A stretch of DNA of 6,663 nt from positions 1-6,663 of the forward strand of contig JASJEI010000375.1 of the NCBI GenBank assembly GCA_030064795.1. Reading direction: 5' to 3'. The DNA comes from Pleurocapsa sp. MO_226.B13 (GTDB lineage: Bacteria; Cyanobacteriota; Cyanobacteriia; Cyanobacteriales; Xenococcaceae). Positions 1-4,624 of this stretch are shown here, piece by piece. The translations under genes and the position numbers were made by a program. Positions within the stretch are counted from its first letter, which is position 1. Every line of letters starts with the position of its first letter. The notes under the pieces are model-generated. The model did not search any database, was not told where the DNA came from, and worked only from the letters and a program-made list of their open reading frames with translations.

Positions 1-6
1 ATTGAC

Positions 7-504
7 TTATACATTTCCCTTTTCTTTACTGCTGAAGAAATCTTGTAACGAAGACTCATCAACGATGTATGCTTTTTCTCCATCTCGTATTGCTCGTTTA
101 CCGTGTCGAGGAAAAACGCCGATATCAAAATTAACTTTCTCACCGCCCACTAGATAGACAAGTTCTTCATTGAATGGATTACGTAGATGATGGGGTGGCT
201 GAGGTAGTCCAAACCCCATAAAGTCTCCCGCTTCAACCTCATATTCTTCCTCTCCAATCTCCGCTATACCGCGCCCTGAAAGAATATAAATCCACTCTTC
301 CTCATTGTGGTGTGCGTGGTAAATAAAAGACTCTTTTCCTGGTGGTACGCGAGCGAGGGAAACACCGATCCGCTTTAAACCAACACTATTTCCAAGGGGA
401 CGAAGATATATTTCTGAATTGGGATTGAGTGGATGGCGAAACTCGATCTCATTCAGCCTATTAATCTCTGCGGCTTGGATTAAAGATTGTGGTTTTTCTG
501 CCAT
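7..504 (-). CDS. Cupin-domain protein (single-domain, cupin_2 type)
   Basis: Small soluble single-cupin protein, 165 residues from the ATG at 504. Numbering from a TTG at 534 (ten residues longer), the first cupin motif is G66, H73, H75, E80, G87 (the HxHxxxxE pattern that binds a metal). The second is G103 with H115 and N119. A complete His/Glu/His set argues for a real metal site, either enzymatic or sugar/small-molecule binding. The substrate cannot be read from sequence. I prefer the ATG at 504 over the TTG because TAGGGT lies about nine bases before it and nothing better precedes the TTG. It lies 77 bases after the Rieske oxygenase stop on the same strand, so co-transcription is likely and it may serve the same pathway. 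No signal peptide or membrane segment is seen. The fold is clear; the function is unknown. Confidence 0.85.
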   Translation of the reverse strand: MAEKPQSLIQAAEINRLNEIEFRHPLNPNSEIYLRPLGNSVGLKRIGVSLARVPPGKESFIYHAHHNEEEWIYILSGRGIAEIGEEEYEVEAGDFMGFGLPQPPHHLRNPFNEELVYLVGGEKVNFDIGVFPRHGKRAIRDGEKAYIVDESSLQDFFSSKEKGNV

Positions 505-561
505 TTTAACTACCCTATTGACGAGATCTTTCAACGAACAGCATTGTTTATATTGGTGGAA

Positions 562-581
562 AGCTAAGCAATGCTTTAGCT
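562..581 (-). other. Hairpin between the Rieske and cupin genes
   Basis: AGCTAA at 562-567 pairs with TTAGCT at 576-581, and the inner GC/GC pair adds length past one bulged T. The minus-strand hairpin begins directly after the oxygenase stop codon (582-584). No T-run follows it in the direction of transcription, so it is a poor intrinsic terminator. It could be an mRNA-stabilising or attenuating stem in a two-gene transcript. It could also be chance. Confidence 0.3.
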
Positions 582-1622
582 CTATCCGCTTTCTCTAGAA
601 AATTTATCTCTCCATTCGCGGTATAACTGTTCTGCATAGAACATAATTTCTTCTCTCGGCAACCTAATTTTGGGTTCTTGTGATGGGTAGAGGTTTTCTA
701 GCGTTGTCGTGTCTTGTTCGATTACCAAATCGAAAGCTTTAAGAAAATCTTTTCTAAACAACGAAAATATCGATTTACCGAACAATTGATGCTGGGGTTT
801 GGCGTAGAGCAAAACAAAAGTTTTAGTCTGGTTTTTCTGCTGGGGATAAAGAACAAAAAACTGAGCAATTTGTCCTGAAAAGGAAGTCGTCACAATACTG
901 GTAGTGGAGGGAAATGAGTATTCAAATTCATTATTTAAAGTTTTTGGTGTAGTCAGTAAAGCAGGCTGTTTGAGCAGATCTGCCCAAGTATTATCTTCTC
1001 TAGTGATTGTTTGGCTTAGTTTAGTGTAATAGCCATTTTCTTGATAGTGGTCAATTGCGATCGCGCCAAACTTAAATGGCTCGCGATGAGTCCCGCAGGC
1101 GTGATTAAAATCGTAATTGATTTTAAGACATTTGAGGAAATCCGCTGCGATACTTTTTTCACCAGCAACTCCGATAAATTTAAATCCTGCCGTTATTCGA
1201 GGAATTAAATCGGGGATGGGTAATCTGGGTTCAAATCCACCATAAGTCCAAATCAGTTCTTGAGTAACTATTAGTTCTAAAGGTTGAGCGATCGCTTTAG
1301 ATTCCAGTTTGCCTTCCCTATACAGTCTTCCCTGTCCGTCAAATTCTAAAGCGTGAAAAGGACAAGTTATGGTATTTCTTTCTGGACACACCCAACCATC
1401 AGATAGGGGTGCTTGCATATGGGGACAAACATTATTAAGAGCAAAAACTTCTCCTTGTTTATTTTGCCAGAGTACATAATCTCGACCATTGAGAGTAATT
1501 TTATAAGGTTTCTCGACTCCCAACATCGACTTGTGAGCAATTAACCAGGGCGTACCTGGTAATATCGCTTGCGAGCAATTAGTTGTTTCCGATGGGAAAT
1601 TAGCTATTACGGGTAGATTCAT
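582..1622 (-). CDS. Rieske [2Fe-2S] non-haem iron oxygenase, alpha-subunit type
   Basis: A 346-residue soluble oxygenase. The N-terminal Rieske domain shows C66-P-H68 and C87-P-F-H90, the Cys/His pairs that hold the 2Fe-2S cluster. The C-terminal catalytic domain carries the mononuclear iron site D171-x-x-H174-x4-H179, with D304 in the EQD segment (302-304) as the likely third ligand. Enzymes of this architecture take electrons from a reductase or ferredoxin and hydroxylate, demethylate or desaturate a substrate. No reductase or ferredoxin gene is next to it, so cellular ferredoxin is the probable donor (inference). The C-terminal membrane segments of the chlorophyll-catabolic PAO/TIC55 type are not seen, which argues against that subgroup. 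The start is secure: AGGAGGT lies just upstream of the ATG. The substrate is unknown; vanillate-demethylase-like or ring-hydroxylating roles are equally possible. Confidence 0.88.
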   Translation of the reverse strand: MNLPVIANFPSETTNCSQAILPGTPWLIAHKSMLGVEKPYKITLNGRDYVLWQNKQGEVFALNNVCPHMQAPLSDGWVCPERNTITCPFHALEFDGQGRLYREGKLESKAIAQPLELIVTQELIWTYGGFEPRLPIPDLIPRITAGFKFIGVAGEKSIAADFLKCLKINYDFNHACGTHREPFKFGAIAIDHYQENGYYTKLSQTITREDNTWADLLKQPALLTTPKTLNNEFEYSFPSTTSIVTTSFSGQIAQFFVLYPQQKNQTKTFVLLYAKPQHQLFGKSIFSLFRKDFLKAFDLVIEQDTTTLENLYPSQEPKIRLPREEIMFYAEQLYREWRDKFSRESG

Positions 1623-1627
1623 AGAAT

Positions 1628-1634
1628 ACCTCCT
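1628..1634 (-). promoter_or_regulatory. Strong Shine-Dalgarno site of the Rieske gene
   Basis: AGGAGGT on the minus strand, five bases before the ATG at 1622. It is one of only two strong ribosome binding sites in the window, and it fixes the oxygenase start. Confidence 0.8.
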
Positions 1635-1657
1635 AAACCTAGAGGTTATTGCAGGAT

Positions 1658-1668
1658 CGAATTATTCG
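1658..1668. repeat. 11-base palindrome in the divergent spacer
   Basis: CGAAT-T-ATTCG, 5-bp arms around one base, lies between the divergent TATAAT boxes and the oxygenase start. It could be an operator for the minus-strand unit. It is short enough to be chance. Confidence 0.25.
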
Positions 1669-1717
1669 TCTTTACCTCTACAAAGCTGCGATCGGGTTGT
1701 GAATAATAACTTAGATA

Positions 1718-1769
1718 TTAATCGAGAATAAGTAGAGAAATTATAATAGCTTAAGTCTTACTCGCTCAA
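1718..1769. promoter_or_regulatory. Overlapping divergent promoter candidates
   Basis: The spacer 1623-1864 separates the divergent gene pairs. TATAAT occurs on the plus strand at 1742-1747 and on the minus strand at 1740-1745. The minus-strand box has TTGAGC (1764-1769, four of six consensus bases) 18 bases upstream of it, which makes a plausible promoter for the Rieske-cupin unit with a leader of about 110 bases. The plus-strand box has only TTAATC (1718-1723, three of six), also with an 18-base spacer, and would give the DUF2459-like gene a leader of about 110 bases. Because the -10 boxes overlap, the two promoters would compete. Nothing else coding is seen in the spacer. Confidence 0.4.
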
Positions 1770-1864
1770 TTTTTACCCAATACTAAAATCATAGTGTTCG
1801 TCAATCATAGAGTTCCGTCCTTAAATGGAAAACAGGCTAAATTTATTTCAGTGAGCGATGAGCG

Positions 1865-2506
1865 ATGAGATTGTTCCGAAGAAGCACTCTTTGTTTCTAC
1901 TTCCTGAGAATATCTATATTGTCAGTTGTAGCTTTAGTTGTTGCAGCATTTATCCTTGTCCGCTCTCCCACCACTATTATTGCCCCAGCCGATCCCGTCG
2001 CCCCTGTTACTGTCTATATCACTGACTACGGCTATCATAGAAGGCTAGTTCTACCTACGAGTCAAGGTGAACTTCTTCAATATGCCTATGGAGATTGGGA
2101 TTATTTTGCTCTAAATCGGCAAAACTGGAATAATGCGATCGCAGCACTGCTAATTCCCACTCAAGGAACTCTCGGCAGACGCGAATTTAAAGATCTTGCT
2201 CAGCTTAGGCAGACTCTTGGTTTGGATTGGCAAGATATTCTCTTGAGTTTAGAAGTCTCCAGCAGCAGAGTCTTCAGTTTAGAGCAGTCTCTAGATATAC
2301 GCTTCAACCACAACATTGACACTAGTATCTTCAATCCTCATAATAGTCTGACTCTCGTTAAAGATGAACGTAATTACAGCTTGTGGCACAATAGCAATCA
2401 CGAACTAGTTTCGTGGCTCGAAAGCCTAGATTGCCAAGTCAGGGGTTTTGTAACGTTGCCCAATCTTCAACTCCAAGATACAGTTTCCATAGAATTTCCA
2501 TATTAG
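1865..2506 (+). CDS. Membrane-anchored protein resembling DUF2459
   Basis: 213 residues. The N-terminus is basic (R2, R5, R6), followed by a hydrophobic stretch of about 8-32 and then a Pro/Ala-rich linker. This suits a single signal anchor or uncleaved signal peptide with the rest on the periplasmic side. Two segments recall the DUF2459 group: YGDWDYF at 75-81, after a short beta-like VTVYITDYGYHR stretch, and an aromatic/Asn segment near the end (YSLWHNSNHELVSWL, 171-185). The family function is not established. ATG 1865 is chosen because the overlapping ATG at 1858 runs in another frame without the hydrophobic pattern; the Shine-Dalgarno site is weak. The GNAT gene begins 8 bases after the stop, suggesting a two-gene unit. 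The family label is a recollection of motif pattern; a lineage-specific hypothetical protein is the alternative. Confidence 0.65.
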   Translation: MRLFRRSTLCFYFLRISILSVVALVVAAFILVRSPTTIIAPADPVAPVTVYITDYGYHRRLVLPTSQGELLQYAYGDWDYFALNRQNWNNAIAALLIPTQGTLGRREFKDLAQLRQTLGLDWQDILLSLEVSSSRVFSLEQSLDIRFNHNIDTSIFNPHNSLTLVKDERNYSLWHNSNHELVSWLESLDCQVRGFVTLPNLQLQDTVSIEFPY

Positions 2507-2514
2507 AACTTGTC

Positions 2515-2970
2515 ATGATAAGGCTAAGGCAATATCAAGCAAAAGACTGGAAAGCTATTGCAGCTATTCACGATCGTGCCAGATTAGATGAACTGAGGGC
2601 GACAGTCGGGGTAGAGGCTTTTTTATCATTGGCGGATACAGCTGAAAATGAGGGCTTGTTTGAGGGAGAGATTTGGGTAGCTTGCGATGATGAAATTGTG
2701 GTCGGGTTTGTGGCTTTTGTTGATGACGAAGTAACCTGGTTATATGTATCGCCTAATCATTATCGACAGGGAATTGGACGGAGATTATTAAGAAAGGCGA
2801 TCGCGAACTGCGACAGCATCATCAATATTTCTTTATTGAGTGGCAATGACGCAGCACTAAATCTTTATCTGAGCGAGGGATTTAAAATTGTGGAAACTAA
2901 GACAGGAAAACTCAACGGAAATGAAAGTTTCTCCGCAACTGGATATATTCTTCAGCTTCACAAGCAATAA
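2515..2970 (+). CDS. GNAT-family N-acetyltransferase
   Basis: 151 residues, close to the minimal GNAT length. The acetyl-CoA pyrophosphate loop is RQGIGR at 84-89, preceded by the usual beta strand and VSP turn (WLYVSP, 75-80). It is followed by N111, a helix with Y118, and the GF dipeptide at 122-123, as in RimI-like enzymes. It transfers acetyl from acetyl-CoA to an amine; the acceptor cannot be deduced. The reading frame is open back to a GTG at 2413, but that extension overlaps the preceding gene by 94 bases and its residues do not look like GNAT sequence. The ATG at 2515 gives the canonical N-terminus (IRLRQYQAKDW). No strong ribosome binding site is seen, so translation is probably coupled to the upstream gene. 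Confidence 0.88.
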   Translation: MIRLRQYQAKDWKAIAAIHDRARLDELRATVGVEAFLSLADTAENEGLFEGEIWVACDDEIVVGFVAFVDDEVTWLYVSPNHYRQGIGRRLLRKAIANCDSIINISLLSGNDAALNLYLSEGFKIVETKTGKLNGNESFSATGYILQLHKQ

Positions 2971-2985
2971 TCTTCAACTAACGAT

Positions 2986-3132
2986 CTAATGCTCTTGTAA
3001 ACCAGGTTTATGAGCTGGCAAAGGCGATCGCTCTTTAATAACCCGATCTGATAAATGTCGTGTATCAAAAACCGACAAGTCCTATTTTTTCAATCTTTGA
3101 GAACGTCTCACTAGAGAACAAAGTCCGCACAT
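2986..3132 (-). pseudogene. Tiny CxxC reading frame with one in-frame TAG
   Basis: Reading leftward from ATG 3132 gives MCGLCSLVRRSQRLKK, then TAG (3082-3084), then 31 more codons in the same frame ending with TAG at 2986-2988. The second part contains DTRHLSDRVIKERSPLPAHK and looks like genuine protein: charged, Pro-rich, no low-complexity run. GGGAGG (3141-3146) is 8 bases before the ATG, an excellent ribosome binding site. A HIP1 site lies inside the frame, as in the neighbouring chromosomal genes. The total would be 48 residues if the TAG were a sense codon. I infer a small native gene either broken by one amber mutation or ending at residue 16 as a leader peptide. I do not recognise the family. 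It converges on the GNAT gene with only 15 bases between stops. Inserted DNA begins some 80 bases upstream, so its promoter may have been displaced. Confidence 0.45.
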
Positions 3133-3140
3133 CTTTTTTT

Positions 3141-3146
3141 CCTCCC
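3141..3146 (-). promoter_or_regulatory. Strong Shine-Dalgarno site of the small CxxC frame
   Basis: GGGAGG on the minus strand, followed by an A-rich 8-base spacer and ATG. Apart from the oxygenase site it is the best ribosome binding sequence in the window. It is the main reason for treating the short frame as once translated. Confidence 0.5.
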
Positions 3147-3175
3147 TAGCTTTTTTGAATAATGTAGAAATTGTT

Positions 3176-3201
3176 CATGATGTCATGGTCGAGTTGCTCG
3201 A
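3176..3201. repeat. Two adjacent short inverted repeats
   Basis: CATGA-TG-TCATG (3176-3187) is followed after one base by TCGAG-TTG-CTCGA (3189-3201). Each has 5-bp arms. They lie between the small minus-strand frame and the left end of the tnpB element, where a regulatory operator for the small frame could sit. The function is unknown. Confidence 0.3.
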
Positions 3202-3227
3202 TTTCTATCTTAATTGACAAAAGAGGA

Positions 3228-3267
3228 CTCCCACTATAGCCCCAAGGATGTAGGGCTTAGTGGCGAG
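3228..3267 (+). repeat. Subterminal left-end hairpin with one bulged T
   Basis: CCACTA (3231-3236) pairs with TAGTGG (3258-3263) and AGCCC (3238-3242) with GGGCT (3253-3257). T3237 is extruded and the loop is 10 bases. CTC (3228-3230) and GAG (3265-3267) extend the foot past a bulged C. Y1 transposases of the IS200/IS605 family are known to recognise imperfect subterminal hairpins of just this kind, including an extrahelical T in IS608. AAAAGAGGA at the 5' foot is where the guide tetranucleotide would lie. Confidence 0.6.
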
Positions 3268-3292
3268 GTGAATTTTGTCCGATAACACAAGC

Positions 3293-3348
3293 ATTGTAGC
3301 CATTCTTTACAGAATCTACACAAACAATTGTACTGTGTAGGCTACAAT
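3293..3348 (+). promoter_or_regulatory. Three-arm palindromic block abutting tnpB
   Basis: The outer arms ATTGTAGC (3293-3300) and GCTACAAT (3341-3348) are perfectly complementary. Two hairpins fit back to back between them: ATTCT-TTAC-AGAAT (3302-3315) and CTACACA/TGTGTAG (3316-3322 with 3334-3340). The 11-base loop of the second contains most of the palindrome ACAATTGT. The whole can fold as a three-way junction. The right arm contains TACAAT (3343-3348), a fair -10 box ending six bases before the tnpB ATG. Transcription from it would give a nearly leaderless mRNA. No good -35 is seen. Confidence 0.5.
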
Positions 3349-3354
3349 ACAACT

Positions 3355-4413
3355 ATGCTTACATTAAATTACGAGTACAAACTAGAACCAACCCTAGAAC
3401 AGATTAAAAGCATTGAGAACACTCTTGATGTATGTCGGTCTGTCTGGAACTTTGCGCTGGCGTATCGCAAAGACTGGTGTAAGTCTCGATCTGCTCAGAT
3501 TAATGCTTGTTCGATTGAACGTGAATATATCATGTCGGTTGATGAGCCATTTCCTAATTACCACGTTCAGGCTAAACAGCTAACAGAAGCCAAAAAAGCT
3601 AATGACTTTTTGAAATCTGCCAATGCTCAGGTTTTACAGCAAACACTGAGAACTTTAGATAGAGCATGGGATGACATGAAAGCTAAGGGCTTCGGATTTC
3701 CTCGCTTTAAAAATAAGTACCGATTGAGGTCATTTGTTTTTCCTCAGTTAAATAAAGATCCGATATCTGTTAAGTCAATTAAACTACCTGGGCTGAAAGA
3801 GGTTAAATGGCGAATGTCTCGTTCAATTCCTGATGGTTTTGTGACTAAGCAAGCAAGAATAGTAAGAAAAGCATCTGGTTATTTTGTGATGCTGTCATTA
3901 CAGCTAAATGTTGATGTGAGCGATCCGTTGCCTCATGGTCACCCCTTGGGTTTGGATTTGGGTTACGACAAATTTGTAGCTACCAGTGACGGTAAAGAGA
4001 TTAAAAGACCTCGATTTCTATTGACTCTACAACGTAAGCTGAAATTGCTACAACGTAGACTAAGAAACAAACAAAAAGGCTCGAACAATCGACACAAATT
4101 AAACCAGAAAATAGCTCGGCTACATCAGCGTATATCTGACACTCGAAAAGATTGGCACTTTAAGTTAAGCCATCAACTTGTACAAGATGCGGGAATGATC
4201 TTTGTTGAAGATCTCAATTTTGTGTCTTGGCAAAGAGGAATGCGCTCATTACATAGTGCCGATGCTGGCTTTGGTCAGTTTGTAAATATTTTGCAGTGGG
4301 TATGTTGGAAAACAGATACTTATTTTTCTAAGGTGAATAAAGGTCGTTGGTTATCTATCAGCACATCCCTAAAACTCGGTAAGCAGTTCTGCTCTAAGGA
4401 AACAAAACAATGA
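3355..4413 (+). pseudogene. tnpB: TnpB RNA-guided nuclease, 3' end lost to an intron insertion
   Basis: TnpB is the RNA-guided RuvC nuclease of IS200/IS605 elements that cuts DNA next to a short target motif and helps retain the element. Numbering from ATG 3355, the N-terminus MLTLNYEYKLEPTLEQI is typical of the family. Next come the helical recognition region and the RuvC domain with D201 (GLDLGYD) and E285 (FVEDLN), the first two catalytic acids. The conserved WKTDTYFSKVNK ends at about residue 329. Family members continue with a CxxC...CxxC zinc ribbon and a third Asp (NRDxxA); here the frame instead reads 23 unrelated residues and stops at 4413. That tail comes from group II intron sequence. 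As it stands the product lacks a catalytic residue and should be inactive unless the intron splices. A TTG start at 3328 would read through the palindromic block and is unlikely. No Shine-Dalgarno site is present. Confidence 0.88.
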
Positions 4414-4624
4414 TTATGAGGAACGAAGTAACCTACCCGATTGCTCTCATTGAAATGGTCGATTTCAAGAGTAGTCAGCTAAGACGCAATTTCTATCTCA
4501 AAAAGATAGGCAACGGGAAGGAAAGATTGAGTCAGAAGCTTAACGCTTTACTGTAATGGTAAAGATACGCTGACGGACTCACGGTAATACGGAATGTAAA
4601 GCTACAAGTAGCAATATATATGTT
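4343..4624 (+). ncRNA. Group II intron RNA, domains I to IV (5' part)
   Basis: A 282-base stretch with no gene except the read-through tail of tnpB. Clear helices are TTGAAAT-GGTCG-ATTTCAA (4450-4468), CTATCT-CAAAA-AGATAG (4493-4509), and CTTTAC/GTAAAG (4546-4551 with 4559-4564) inside a larger arm closed by GAGTC/GACTC (4529-4533 with 4576-4580). GGTTA (4349-4353) can close on TAACC (4429-4433). GCTAC (4601-4605) can pair either locally with GTAGC (4608-4612) or across the ORF with GTAGC at 6488-6492, as a domain IV closing helix would. The segment is short for domains I-III of an ORF-bearing bacterial intron, which usually need roughly 500 bases or more. Confidence 0.6.

Larger units (their letters stand above)
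1057..3031. repeat. Five HIP1 octamers (GCGATCGC)
   Basis: Perfect copies are at 1057-1064, 1288-1295 (both in the Rieske gene), 2135-2142 (DUF2459-like gene), 2797-2804 (GNAT gene) and 3024-3031 (small minus-strand frame). None occurs between 3032 and 6663. HIP1 abundance is a known hallmark of many cyanobacterial chromosomes, and its absence fits the mobile nature of the right half. Confidence 0.85.
3214..4342 (+). mobile_element. IS200/IS605-like tnpB-only element, left part
   Basis: The visible part comprises a left-end hairpin with a bulged T (3228-3267), a second palindromic block (3293-3348) and tnpB. No Y1 transposase (tnpA) gene fits in the space, so this would be a tnpB-only (IS1341-like) derivative mobilised in trans, if at all. 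The left boundary is not certain. TTGAC at 3214-3218, ten bases before the hairpin, resembles the short target sequences after which such elements insert, and I use it as a provisional edge. The right end is not in the window because a group II intron interrupts tnpB near 4342. Confidence 0.55.

Noticed and set aside
505..534. TTG start for the cupin, ten residues upstream
   Set aside because: No ribosome binding site precedes it, while ATG 504 has an upstream AGGG.
2413..2514. GTG-initiated N-terminal extension of the GNAT protein
   Set aside because: It overlaps the 3' end of the preceding gene in another frame, and the 34 added residues do not resemble a GNAT N-terminus. ATG 2515 gives a normal length.
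2971..2985. Bidirectional terminator between the GNAT gene and the small frame
   Set aside because: The 15 bases between the two stops contain no hairpin or T-run.
3293..3348. tRNA or tRNA-like gene, suggested by the multi-arm fold
   Set aside because: It has only two inner arms, no T-loop or anticodon-arm consensus and no CCA end. It is too short for a tRNA.
3328..3354. TTG start for TnpB, nine residues upstream
   Set aside because: The added codons lie in the palindromic block and -10 box. The family N-terminus begins at MLTLNYEYKL.
4343..4413. Last 23 codons of the tnpB frame as real TnpB C-terminus
   Set aside because: They have no zinc-ribbon cysteines and no NRD motif, and they continue seamlessly into intron RNA structure.
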